A stretch of 44,227 nt of DNA from Hyphomicrobiales bacterium (GTDB lineage: Bacteria > Pseudomonadota > Alphaproteobacteria > Rhizobiales > Aestuariivirgaceae). The stretch spans positions 1-44,227 of the forward strand of contig JAEUMJ010000022.1 in assembly GCA_016792865.1 (NCBI GenBank), in the 5' to 3' direction. Both the position numbers and the translations under genes were made by a program. A model generated the notes under the pieces. It was given only the letters and a program-made list of their open reading frames with translations, did not search any database and was not told where the DNA came from. Positions 1-7,547 of this stretch are shown one piece after another (position 1 is the stretch's first letter; every line of letters begins with the position of its first letter).

Positions 1-1003
1 GACCACCGGGCGGCACGCCGACTGCAACGGCAGCAATCCTCCCCGGTTCCCGGCCCAGCAAGACTTCGCCCGTCCGGGCGGCAATCAATGCGCCGCCCAG
101 GCTCCGCCGGAATGGGCCCTTCTCATTCAGCGCCGCGAGGATGCGCATCACCTCGGCCCGCTCCGGCGTCTTTCCGCCACAGGCATGGACGAGGCGCGAC
201 ATGATCCGGAGCGCCACTTCGTCTCTTGTCCCGGTGAGCAGCCCGCGCGGCACGGTGATGTGTCCCGTGCCGTGCACGCAAGCATGGACCGAAAGCCACT
301 GCTGCGCGGCAGCCGCATCGGCGCGACTCCGCGCCAGCGCCGCCGCCGCTTCCCCGCCCAGGGAGGCCATGTCGGCACTGCGCAGCGCCCGGCGGATGCG
401 CACGCGCTCGAAACGGTCGTTCTCGTTGCTGGGGTCGTCCAGCCAGCCCTGGCCGTCCCGCTTCAGGGCGGCACGCAAGGCGCAACGGGAAACGTTCAGC
501 AAGGGCCGGATCACGCGGATGCCGTTCCACACCGTCTCCGGCCAGATGCCTGCGAGACTTGCGTCACTCGACGTGCGCAGCTTGCGCATCATCACGGTTT
601 CGGCCTGGTCATTGAGCGTGTGAGCCGTGAGCAGCACGGGAACCTGATGGGCCTGGCACCATGCCGTCATCAGGTCGTAGCGCGCCGTCCGGGCCTTCGC
701 CTGAATGCCGTGTGTCGGCTTCTCGTCGAGCCAGGGCAGGATGTGATGAGGAATGGCAAGGGCGGCGCACCAGCGCGACACCTGCTCCGCCTCGGCAAGC
801 GAGCCGGGGCGCAGCCCGTGATCAACCGTCAGTGCACTGACGGTCTTGCCGGGCAAGGCGGCCACCATGCGCATCAGGGCCATGGAGTCCGAGCCGCCTG
901 AAACCGCCACGGCGAGTGTCGTCACATCTTTCAGGGCAGCAGCAACGGAGAGCTGATCCGCGCCAGCAGGAAGGAATTGGTGCGAGGCCTCAGCAGCCGG
1001 CAC
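1..1003 (-). CDS. tilS: tRNA(Ile)-lysidine synthase TilS (3' end beyond window)
   Basis: This enzyme forms lysidine at the wobble C34 of the tRNA-Ile that reads AUA, using ATP and lysine in the cytoplasm. The frame is open for 334 codons and runs off the left edge; TilS is usually 400-plus residues, so roughly the last quarter is missing. The PP-loop ATP motif SGGSDS lies at residues 35-40, followed by VDHGLRPGS, HTLNDQAET and, further on, DPSNEND leading into an Arg-rich stretch typical of TilS. The start used is a GTG at 1003 overlapping the 3' end of cpoB by 14 nt; no good Shine-Dalgarno is visible, and a GTG near 926 would leave too short an N-terminus. Last gene seen of the cpoB side of the Tol-Pal cluster. 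Confidence 0.93.
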   Translation of the reverse strand, partial: MPAAEASHQFLPAGADQLSVAAALKDVTTLAVAVSGGSDSMALMRMVAALPGKTVSALTVDHGLRPGSLAEAEQVSRWCAALAIPHHILPWLDEKPTHGIQAKARTARYDLMTAWCQAHQVPVLLTAHTLNDQAETVMMRKLRTSSDASLAGIWPETVWNGIRVIRPLLNVSRCALRAALKRDGQGWLDDPSNENDRFERVRIRRALRSADMASLGGEAAAALARSRADAAAAQQWLSVHACVHGTGHITVPRGLLTGTRDEVALRIMSRLVHACGGKTPERAEVMRILAALNEKGPFRRSLGGALIAARTGEVLLGREPGRIAAVAVGVPPGG

Positions 1004-1928
1004 GCTTGTATTCGGCGTCGGCGCGCTTCTTGGCTTCCACCGCACGGGGGAATTCGGTGCCCACGGAATTGAAGGCGGCGCACGCCTGTTCCTTCTGGCC
1101 CATCTTGTTGAGCGACATGCCGAGCTTCAGCAGGCTGTCGGGGGCACGGCGGCTTTTCGGATAGGTCTTGTAGGCTTGCAGGAAGTTCTGGGCGGCCTGC
1201 TTGGAATCACCCTGCACATAGAAGGTCTCGCCCAGCCAATACTGGGCGCTGCCCGCCAGCGAATGATCCGGATACTTGGACAGGAAGCTGCGGAAGCCCG
1301 CTTCGGCCTCGCCGAACTGGCGGCGCAAAAGGGCTTCGTTCGCGGTCTTGTAGAGTTCGTCCGGGCTTTCCGGCGGCTGCAAGGACACCTGCTCGATGCC
1401 GTCCTGCTGTTGCACGCCATCCATCTGCACGGGCTGGCCCGCCTGTGCCGTCTGGGTTCCGCCGTTCTCAGGCACCAGAACCTGACCGGCAAAGGTGCCG
1501 TCTGCCGCCTCACCGCCTGCCTTCTTGAAAGGCACCTGCGACGGCACGGGTTCAATCGCGGTTGTGGCATCCGCGCCGAGGATCTGGGTGCCCTTCTGCG
1601 GCACCGGCGCATCCTGGATCACTTCGATGCCATCCGCCGACTGCTGCTGCACGGGCGGGGCGGACGCGACCTGCTTCTGCACCGGCTGCTGCACAGGCAT
1701 CAGGCCGGGCGCGGTCGTGGAAACCCCGGCATCGCCCTGCTTCTGCCCAAGCTGCATCTGCAACTGGTTGACCGTGTAGGTGAGTTGCTCCACCTGACCC
1801 GTCAACTGGCGGATACGCTCCTCCATCTGGAAGATGCGGGTGGCGATATCCTGTGCCGAGGCCGGCGTGGAAACCGGGAAAGCTGCCGAAGCCAGAAGCA
1901 CGGCGGCAAGAAGGCTGCGTTTAAGCAT
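990..1928 (-). CDS. cpoB: Cell division coordinator CpoB (YbgF), Tol-Pal associated periplasmic TPR protein
   Basis: Periplasmic partner of the Tol-Pal machine; in E. coli it coordinates outer-membrane constriction with peptidoglycan synthesis by PBP1B. The 312-residue product has a signal peptide (about residues 1-25, ending PASA), an N-terminal trimerisation coiled coil (about 27-65, heptads around MEERIRQLTGQVEQLTYTV), a long low-complexity Pro/Gln/Val-rich linker (about 65-190), and a C-terminal TPR domain with three tetratricopeptide units (about 191-312). The linker is longer than in E. coli CpoB but of a length usual for alphaproteobacteria. It lies 84 nt downstream of the second pal gene and overlaps tilS. 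Confidence 0.93.
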   Translation of the reverse strand: MLKRSLLAAVLLASAAFPVSTPASAQDIATRIFQMEERIRQLTGQVEQLTYTVNQLQMQLGQKQGDAGVSTTAPGLMPVQQPVQKQVASAPPVQQQSADGIEVIQDAPVPQKGTQILGADATTAIEPVPSQVPFKKAGGEAADGTFAGQVLVPENGGTQTAQAGQPVQMDGVQQQDGIEQVSLQPPESPDELYKTANEALLRRQFGEAEAGFRSFLSKYPDHSLAGSAQYWLGETFYVQGDSKQAAQNFLQAYKTYPKSRRAPDSLLKLGMSLNKMGQKEQACAAFNSVGTEFPRAVEAKKRADAEYKRAGC

Positions 1929-2012
1929 GTCAAAACCTGACGCTGAAAAGACGTTGTTGACTCACTCTTACGCCCAAAGACGGAAAAATTGAGGCTTTCA
2001 CCCCGCCAGGGC

Positions 2013-2519
2013 CTAGTTGGCGCCGCCGGTGATCACGGTCACGGCGCGACGGTTCTGCGACCAGCACTCTTCCGCGTCACACAGGGCAGCGGGCCGTTCC
2101 TTGCCGTAGGCGATGGAAGAGATGCGGCTGCCAGGCACGCCCTGCTGGATCAGGTAGTTGCGGGCCGCGGTCGCACGGCGGGCCGAGAGCGAGATGTTGT
2201 ATTCGCGCGTGCCGCGCTCGTCGGCGTGGCCTTCAACCTGAACGGTGACGTTCGGATATTGCAGAAGCCAGGAGGCCTGCTTGGACAGGGTGTCCTGGGC
2301 TTCAGGCGTGAGCGTCACGGTATCGACGATGAAGAACACGCGGTCGCCCACGTTGGTTGTGAAATCCGCCTTGGAACCGGGCGCAACCTGGCCCATGCCG
2401 ACACCGCTGCCGCCGGGGCCCGCTTCAAGGTCCGGTGTATTCTTCTTCGAGCAGGCTGCCAGCGCCAGAAAACAGGCGATCAGGGCTGCCGCTTTGAAAC
2501 CGGCCAATCGGTTCATCAT
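2013..2519 (-). CDS. pal: Peptidoglycan-associated lipoprotein Pal, second tandem copy
   Basis: Outer-membrane lipoprotein that binds peptidoglycan and is pulled by TolA/TolB during division. The start at 2519 (ATG-ATG pair) is set by AGGAG eight nt upstream and gives 168 residues. A type II signal peptide ends in the lipobox LALAAC; a Gly/Pro linker follows; the OmpA-like domain (about residue 60 on) carries the peptidoglycan-binding signature GHADERGTREYN followed by LSARRA. The C-terminal 36 residues from RISSIAYGKERP onward are identical to the upstream copy at 2721-3248, while the DNA differs at many third positions. A hairpin and about 200 nt separate the two copies, so this one may have its own promoter. 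Confidence 0.94.
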   Translation of the reverse strand: MMNRLAGFKAAALIACFLALAACSKKNTPDLEAGPGGSGVGMGQVAPGSKADFTTNVGDRVFFIVDTVTLTPEAQDTLSKQASWLLQYPNVTVQVEGHADERGTREYNISLSARRATAARNYLIQQGVPGSRISSIAYGKERPAALCDAEECWSQNRRAVTVITGGAN

Positions 2520-2641
2520 CAATCCCACTCCTAATAGGTCCCGTCCGAGAGCCGTCCCTGGGCCCCGAAGTCTGGGTCTGTGCTTCGCCGGGCCGGTGGG
2601 GTGAGTCCCGAACCGCCCTTTGCAGCAGGCCATTGCGCAAA

Positions 2642-2669
2642 TTGCCACCGCACGCAAGTGTGGTGGCAA
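2642..2669 (-). terminator. Hairpin between the two pal genes, possible weak terminator or attenuator
   Basis: Arms of 8 nt (TTGCCACC and GGTGGCAA) are perfectly complementary; after one mismatch a further three pairs close a four-base loop. Read on the minus strand the hairpin is followed by only three T residues, so it would be a weak intrinsic terminator or a processing/stability element between the two pal transcripts. Confidence 0.4.
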
Positions 2670-2720
2670 CAGAGTTAACAAAATGTCACAGGGCCATACC
2701 GCACCCTCCCGGTCAAGCGG

Positions 2721-3248
2721 TTAGCTTGTCCGGGCGCCTCCGGTGATAACCGTCACAGCACGGCGATTTTGTGACCAACATTCTTCCGCGTCACACAATG
2801 CCGCCGGGCGTTCCTTACCATAGGCGATTGACGAAATACGACGGCTAGCAATGCCTTCGCTTATAAGGAAATTACGTACAGCCGTCGCCCGGCGGGCCGA
2901 AAGCGACAGGTTATACTCGCGGGTGCCCCGCTCATCGGCATGGCCTTCGATCTGGATCTGCACATCCGGATACTGGGACAGCCAGTTGGCCTGCTTGCGC
3001 AGCGTATCCTGGGCATCGGCGGTCAGCATCACCTGGTCCATCTGGAAGAATACCCGGTCGCCGACGGCGGTCTGGAATTCCTGCACCGAGCCGGGCGCCG
3101 GAGCGCCGGCGGCAAGGTCGCTGCCGGAGCCGCCGTTCAGGCCGGCATTGATGCCGTTGGGGTTCTTCTTGGAGCACGCCGCCAGGGAAATGGCACAGGT
3201 CAGCGCCAGGGCAATCCGGAAACCGGTCATTCTTGAAGTCATCATCAT
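2721..3248 (-). CDS. pal: Peptidoglycan-associated lipoprotein Pal, first tandem copy
   Basis: Same family and role as the copy downstream. The start chosen is the first ATG of an ATG-ATG-ATG run at 3248, eight nt after AGGTGG (3262-3257); a GTG at 3260 is in frame but lies within that Shine-Dalgarno. The product is 175 residues with lipobox SLAAC, a Gly/Asn-rich linker, and an OmpA-like domain with GHADERGTREYN. It differs from its twin mainly in the signal peptide, the linker and scattered mid-domain residues (for example QMDQVMLTADAQ versus IVDTVTLTPEAQ). Its codons are visibly less GC-rich than those of the other copy. It follows tolB by about 130 nt holding a candidate promoter element. 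Confidence 0.94.
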   Translation of the reverse strand: MMMTSRMTGFRIALALTCAISLAACSKKNPNGINAGLNGGSGSDLAAGAPAPGSVQEFQTAVGDRVFFQMDQVMLTADAQDTLRKQANWLSQYPDVQIQIEGHADERGTREYNLSLSARRATAVRNFLISEGIASRRISSIAYGKERPAALCDAEECWSQNRRAVTVITGGARTS

Positions 3249-3342
3249 ACGCAAATCCACCTGGTTCGAGAGGAGCCCCCCGGCCCCAAATCTTCATGGA
3301 TTTTGATATGAATTGATAACCTGAAGATCGCCTTACGGAACG

Positions 3343-3360
3343 TGGTTAAGAAACGGTAAT
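3343..3360 (-). promoter_or_regulatory. Element shared with the tolQ upstream region (CtrA-like)
   Basis: Plus-strand text TGGTTAAGAAACGGTAAT matches TGGTTAACAAAGGGTTAT at 7105-7122 in 15 of 18 positions. In the direction of the genes it contains TTAACCA preceded by a TTA-like half site, resembling a CtrA box (TTAA-N7-TTAA) without meeting the full consensus. It lies about 95 nt upstream of the first pal start. That it is regulatory is inferred from the sharing. Confidence 0.4.
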
Positions 3361-3376
3361 CCCGCAGTTTCCCGAA

Positions 3377-4711
3377 TCAATTCAGCTTCGGCGACCAGGC
3401 CGGGTCAGACGAGAACTCCGGCGTCGGCACCTGCTGCTCGTTGTAGCCCGTCACGTCAACCGAGAAGAGATGCGGGCCACCGTTCTCGCCGCCGCCTGAA
3501 TCACGGAAGAACATGATCACGCGGCTGTTGGGCGCCCAGGTCGGCCCCTCGTTGTGATAGCCTTCCGTGAGGATGCGCTCGCCGGAGCCATCGGGCTTCA
3601 TCACTCCGATGGCAAACTTGCCGTTGGCGTTCTTGGTGAAGGCGATCCACTTTCCATCCGGCGACCAAACGGGTGTCGAATAGGTGCCCTTGCCGAAGGT
3701 GATGCGCTGTGCCTCGCCGCCCTGGGCACTCATGACATAGATCTGCTGGTTGCCACCGCGGTCGGATTCAAAGGCGAGATAGGCGCCGTCGGGCGAGTAG
3801 CACGGTGCCGTGTTGATGGCCGCCACATTGGTGACCTGCCGCAACTGCCGCGACTGCAGATTCATCTCGAACAGGTTCGAGTTCACGCCGTCATCGGACT
3901 GCAACGACATGATGATGCGTCCGCCGTCGGGCGAGAAGCGCGGCGCGAAGCTCATGTTCTGGAAATCGCCGACGATCTCCTTCTGGTTCGTATCGATGTT
4001 GTAGATGTAGACGCGCGGCACCCCTGTACCGAAGGAGAGGAAGGTCACTTCATTCGCGGTCGGCGAGAAGCGGGGCGTCAGCAACAAGTCGCCCTGCACC
4101 GGAAGTTCATGGGCATTGAAGCCATCCTGATCCATCACCGCCAGCTTCTTGATGCGCTGCGACTTCGGCCCGCTCTCATCGATATAGACGATGCGCGTGT
4201 CGAAATAGCCTTCGAAACCCGTAAGGGCCTGATAGATCTGGTCGGAGATGCGGTGGGCAAGACGGCGTGACAGCTTGGGGCCTGCCGCCAGCGACTGGCT
4301 GGCGAGCACCTGTCCGGAATTCACGTCGAAAAGCTTGAACGACACGCGCAGCTTGCCGCCATCCATGTAGGCCTGGCCGGTCACGAGGGCCTGCGCCTGC
4401 ACCTGACGCCACGACTGCATGTTGGGCTGGGCCTCGAAATCGGAAATCCGCTCGATGAAGCTTTCGGGCGGCAGCGGGCTGAAGTAGCCGCAGCGGCCAA
4501 GATTGTTGGCGATCACGCCGGCAACTTCGGCCGACACCTCCTCCGAGCCAGACCCGGCCAGGAAAGGGGCAATGGCGATGGGCAGCGGATTGATCTTGCC
4601 GCCCGACACGTCAACATCGAGCGCCATCGCGGGAGAGCGAGCTGCCAGCGCAGCAAACGGCGCAGCCCCCACAGCGGTGATCAATTTGCGTCTGTTCAAC
4701 ATCATCCCCAT
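3377..4711 (-). CDS. tolB: Tol-Pal system beta-propeller protein TolB
   Basis: Periplasmic protein that relays between TolA and Pal. The 444-residue product has an N-terminal D2-type domain (about 30-165, beginning LDVDVSGGKINPLPIAIAPF) and a six-bladed propeller built from repeats of the form RFSPDG, CYSPDG, VWSPDGKWIAF and TWAPNSRVIMF (about 190-440). The N-terminus MLNRRKLITAVGAAPFAALA fits the twin-arginine pattern (polar residue, RR, x, two hydrophobics), so folded export by Tat is possible; most TolBs use Sec. The start is either the ATG at 4711 or the ATG pair at 4705, both near GGGTGA/GGGG; it makes two residues of difference. 19 nt separate it from tolA. Confidence 0.96.
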   Translation of the reverse strand: MGMMLNRRKLITAVGAAPFAALAARSPAMALDVDVSGGKINPLPIAIAPFLAGSGSEEVSAEVAGVIANNLGRCGYFSPLPPESFIERISDFEAQPNMQSWRQVQAQALVTGQAYMDGGKLRVSFKLFDVNSGQVLASQSLAAGPKLSRRLAHRISDQIYQALTGFEGYFDTRIVYIDESGPKSQRIKKLAVMDQDGFNAHELPVQGDLLLTPRFSPTANEVTFLSFGTGVPRVYIYNIDTNQKEIVGDFQNMSFAPRFSPDGGRIIMSLQSDDGVNSNLFEMNLQSRQLRQVTNVAAINTAPCYSPDGAYLAFESDRGGNQQIYVMSAQGGEAQRITFGKGTYSTPVWSPDGKWIAFTKNANGKFAIGVMKPDGSGERILTEGYHNEGPTWAPNSRVIMFFRDSGGGENGGPHLFSVDVTGYNEQQVPTPEFSSDPAWSPKLN

Positions 4712-4730
4712 TCACCCGATCCAGATTCCA

Positions 4731-5720
4731 TCATGTTCCCGACATCATGTCGGGGGTAAAGTTTACAGTGATTTCCTGCCACATATCATAACGGTCATCC
4801 GGCAGGAAATCATAGGGGGCACACTGCATGACCGCCGAGACCGCCGATTGCGCGGTGGCATTGGTCAGCGTATCTCCCCCCCCGGAAAGGACAATCGGCA
4901 ATCCATCGACGCTCTTGTCCTTTCGCAGGTTGAAGCGAACCTTCACGGTGATGCTCGCTTCACGCGCACCGGGCGGCACCGTCCAGCATTCCGTAAGGCG
5001 GCTGCGCATGGCATCGATCAGCGTGGCAGCGACGGCATTGTCGTCGCCCTGCTGCTCGTTCTCGCCCTGCACGGGATTGCCGTCTGTCTCGCCCGATTTC
5101 TTCGGTGCGGTGCGCTCTTCATTCTCCTTGTTGAGGAGATTGTCGAGCGCCGCCATGTCGAGTTTCTGCTTCTTGCGCTTCTCGGCCTCGGCCTTCTTCT
5201 TGGCCTCTTCGGCCTTCTTCTTCTTTTCGGCCTCGGCCTTCTTTTTCTCTTCCTGAGCCTTCTTCTTCTCTTCCTCGGCGGCCTTCTTCTCCGCCAGCGC
5301 CGCTTCCTCGGCGGCCTTCTTTTCCTCCTCGGCCTTCTGGTCTTCGAGGAGCTGCTTCAGCGGATCAGGGTTGACAGGCGCATCTTCGGCCTTCTTGGGT
5401 TCAGGTTCCGGCTTCTTCGGCGGTTCCGGTTCCGGCTCCGGCTTCTTTTCCTTGGCGGCCAGGATTTCCTCATCCGCCACGGTGGGAGCCGGTTTGACGT
5501 CCTTCTTCACTTCGGTCTTCTGGGCAGCAGGTTTTTCCGGCGGGGGGACGGCTTCCTTGGTCGTTGCCATCACCTTGGTCATGTCGCCGATGTTCGAGAT
5601 ATCGACCTGCACCGCCTGCTGCGGGTCCACCGTGAAAGGAGGCGGAGACGGCAAGCCGATGAGCACCGCCAGAAGCAGTGCGCCATGGGCAAACAGGGAA
5701 GCGGTGAGGCTGCGCTTCAT
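4731..5720 (-). CDS. tolA: Cell envelope integrity protein TolA
   Basis: Inner-membrane protein that spans the periplasm and couples TolQR proton-motive work to TolB-Pal. In 329 residues it shows one N-terminal membrane segment (about 8-25), a Pro-rich stretch (about 58-120), a very long Lys/Glu/Ala helix (about 125-190) and a compact C-terminal domain (about 225-329) with two cysteines (LTECWTVP and VMQCAPYDF) as in TolA-III. The charged helix is encoded by imperfect repeats that give long spurious frames on the other strand. It overlaps tolR by 4 nt (ATGA), indicating translational coupling. Confidence 0.95.
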   Translation of the reverse strand: MKRSLTASLFAHGALLLAVLIGLPSPPPFTVDPQQAVQVDISNIGDMTKVMATTKEAVPPPEKPAAQKTEVKKDVKPAPTVADEEILAAKEKKPEPEPEPPKKPEPEPKKAEDAPVNPDPLKQLLEDQKAEEEKKAAEEAALAEKKAAEEEKKKAQEEKKKAEAEKKKKAEEAKKKAEAEKRKKQKLDMAALDNLLNKENEERTAPKKSGETDGNPVQGENEQQGDDNAVAATLIDAMRSRLTECWTVPPGAREASITVKVRFNLRKDKSVDGLPIVLSGGGDTLTNATAQSAVSAVMQCAPYDFLPDDRYDMWQEITVNFTPDMMSGT

Positions 5721-6178
5721 GGCGCGACGGGCTGCTCCTTCTGTAGCGTCACCAGTCCGATCTTCTTGTAACCGGAAGCGTTGAGAACACCCATCACCTC
5801 CATGACCGCGCCATAGTCCGTGGAGGTATCCGCCCGCACGAAAAGCTGTTCCTCATTGCCGTTCTTCACCAGGGCAGAGAGCTTCGCCGCAAGCTGGTCG
5901 AGGGGAATCTGTGTTTCCTGGATGTAGACGGTACGGTCCTTCTGCACGGTGATGTAGAGCGGCTCCTTCGGCGCATCCATGGCCTTCGCTTCCGTCTTCG
6001 GAAGTTCAACCGGAACGCCCACCGTCATGAGAGGGGCCGCCACCATGAAGACGATGAGCAGCACGAGCATCACGTCCACCAGCGGCGTGACGTTGATCTC
6101 GCTGATGGCACCGTGGCGCGAACCGCGCCGCCCGCGACGTGCGTTGATTGCCTTTGCGCCGCCAACCGAAGCACCCAT
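5717..6178 (-). CDS. tolR: Tol-Pal protein TolR (ExbD family)
   Basis: Part of the TolQR proton channel in the inner membrane. It has 153 residues: a short Arg-rich cytoplasmic N-terminus, a single membrane segment containing the essential aspartate (NVTPLVDVMLVLLIVFMVAA, about 28-47), and a periplasmic ExbD domain ending in GYKKIGLVTL. Three nt separate it from the tolQ stop and it overlaps tolA by 4 nt. Confidence 0.96.
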   Translation of the reverse strand: MGASVGGAKAINARRGRRGSRHGAISEINVTPLVDVMLVLLIVFMVAAPLMTVGVPVELPKTEAKAMDAPKEPLYITVQKDRTVYIQETQIPLDQLAAKLSALVKNGNEEQLFVRADTSTDYGAVMEVMGVLNASGYKKIGLVTLQKEQPVAP

Positions 6179-6181
6179 GCC

Positions 6182-6889
6182 TTAAGCCCTTTCGTCCAGC
6201 TGGCGCGAAATGATGGCCGAGAATTCGTCGGCGAAGTTCTCAAGCCGCGACTGCACCTTGGCCGCATCGGCGGAGTACATATTGTAGAAGATTGTCGCCG
6301 GTATGGCGGCAACCAGACCGATGGCAGTGGCGAAAAGCGCCTCGGCAATGCCCGGCGCAACAACCGCAAGATTGGTCTGGCCGGAATTTGCGATGCCCTG
6401 GAACGAGGTCATGATGCCCCACACTGTTCCGAACAGGCCGATGAAAGGCGCTGCCGAGCCGATGGTGGCAAGGAATAGGAGGTTGGATTCGAGTTCCGAC
6501 ATCTCCTTCTGGATGGCGACATCCATCACTTTTTCGATGCGCTTCTGAACCCCGGCAAAACCGGCACGCATGGCCGCGCCCTGACTCTGCTTCCACTCCT
6601 GCATGGCGGCAAGGAAGATGGAGGCAAGCCCGGCCGAGGGCCGGCCACCAAGACCGCGATAGAGATCTTCCAGCGACTGTCCCGACCAGAACGCCTGCTC
6701 GAAACGGTCATTGGCGGCATGCTCGCGGCGGAAGGTGTAATACTTGTTGAAGATGATGGCCCAGCACCAGATCGATGCTGCCGCCAAACCCAGCATCACG
6801 AAGAACACCGGCCATGAGGCCTGCATGACGAGATGCCAGAGTGATATTTCGGCGGCTTTTGTGACCGCTGTTTCGGAGATGGTTTCCAT
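6182..6889 (-). CDS. tolQ: Tol-Pal protein TolQ (MotA/TolQ/ExbB family)
   Basis: Polytopic inner-membrane subunit of the proton-driven motor that energises TolA. In 235 residues three membrane segments are visible (about 25-45, 135-160, 175-195), with the family signature FIGLFGTVWGIMTSFQGIA and the C-terminal helix motif ALFATAIGLVAAIPATIFYN. It starts the tolQRAB run; 229 nt separate it from ybgC, so it probably has its own promoter in addition to read-through from ruv-ybgC. Confidence 0.96.
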   Translation of the reverse strand: METISETAVTKAAEISLWHLVMQASWPVFFVMLGLAAASIWCWAIIFNKYYTFRREHAANDRFEQAFWSGQSLEDLYRGLGGRPSAGLASIFLAAMQEWKQSQGAAMRAGFAGVQKRIEKVMDVAIQKEMSELESNLLFLATIGSAAPFIGLFGTVWGIMTSFQGIANSGQTNLAVVAPGIAEALFATAIGLVAAIPATIFYNMYSADAAKVQSRLENFADEFSAIISRQLDERA

Positions 6890-7104
6890 GTGATCCGTTG
6901 CGTCCCTGTTCGGCGCTAGTCATTCCGGCTTGTGGACTGCTGAAGCGACACGGCACCTCACAGCCCGAAAGCGTCCCGGCAGCCGAACCCGACTGCCTCA
7001 AACCGTCAAAATCTGTCGAAACTGCGGCACCTTCAACAGTTCCGGCCTGACGGCAGGCGCCCCGCTCCGGTCCCGGAACGCCACGTATGTGCTTGAATCA
7101 CTTA

Positions 7105-7122
7105 TGGTTAACAAAGGGTTAT
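7105..7122 (-). promoter_or_regulatory. Element shared with the pal upstream region, CtrA-like half site upstream of tolQ
   Basis: Plus-strand text TGGTTAACAAAGGGTTAT includes TTAA-N7-TTAT, one base from the CtrA consensus TTAA-N7-TTAA; on the minus strand it carries TTAACCAT. It overlaps the ybgC stop codon and lies about 216 nt upstream of the tolQ start. The 18-bp likeness to 3343-3360 in front of pal makes chance less likely. Function is inferred. Confidence 0.45.
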
Positions 7123-7547
7123 GATACCGCTGATTGCAGCAGCCTTGCCATCTCCGGCGGCACCCGCTTCGGCCTCCCCCGGCCATCGATCAGGGCCACC
7201 GTCACCTCGGCGGAAAAAAGCGACTCATCCCCCCGCAACACCCTCTGGGACAGCTCGAACCGCGCCCCGGCCATGTCCCCGGCCCGCGTTTCCACGGTCA
7301 GGAGATCGTCGAACCGGGCCGGACGCAGGAAGTCGCAGGTCATGCGCCGGACGACGAACATCACCGGGTTCTCCGCGCCGAACATGGCGTTCTGGTCGAT
7401 CCCGGCCACCCGCAGGAAGTCGGAGCGCGCCCGCTCGCAGAACTTCAGGTAATTGGCGTGATAGACGTTGCCTGAAAAGTCGGTGTCCTCGTAATGGACC
7501 CGCACCGCAAGGCGGTGCACGCCATGGCTGATCTTGCCCTCGCTCAC
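7119..7547 (-). CDS. ybgC: Tol-Pal associated acyl-CoA thioesterase YbgC
   Basis: Hot-dog-fold thioesterase of the 4-hydroxybenzoyl-CoA thioesterase family, by long-standing synteny part of Tol-Pal operons and linked to phospholipid metabolism at the inner membrane. In 142 residues the catalytic region reads [20 protein letters not shown] with the conserved Asp, Tyr and His. It starts with GTG, which overlaps the ruvB stop (GTGA), so it is coupled to ruvB. Confidence 0.95.
   Translation of the reverse strand: MSEGKISHGVHRLAVRVHYEDTDFSGNVYHANYLKFCERARSDFLRVAGIDQNAMFGAENPVMFVVRRMTCDFLRPARFDDLLTVETRAGDMAGARFELSQRVLRGDESLFSAEVTVALIDGRGRPKRVPPEMARLLQSAVS

Noticed and set aside
5150-5350. Tandem DNA repeats
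   Set aside because: These are Lys/Glu/Ala codon repeats of the TolA coiled coil, not an independent repeat element.
4503-5771. Plus-strand open frame rich in Leu/Phe opposite tolA
   Set aside because: The apparent membrane protein is the complement of the Lys/Glu-repeat helix of TolA.
6890-7118. Possible small gene between ybgC and tolQ
   Set aside because: Short frames on both strands lack a ribosome site and codon bias; the region is better explained as the tolQ promoter region.
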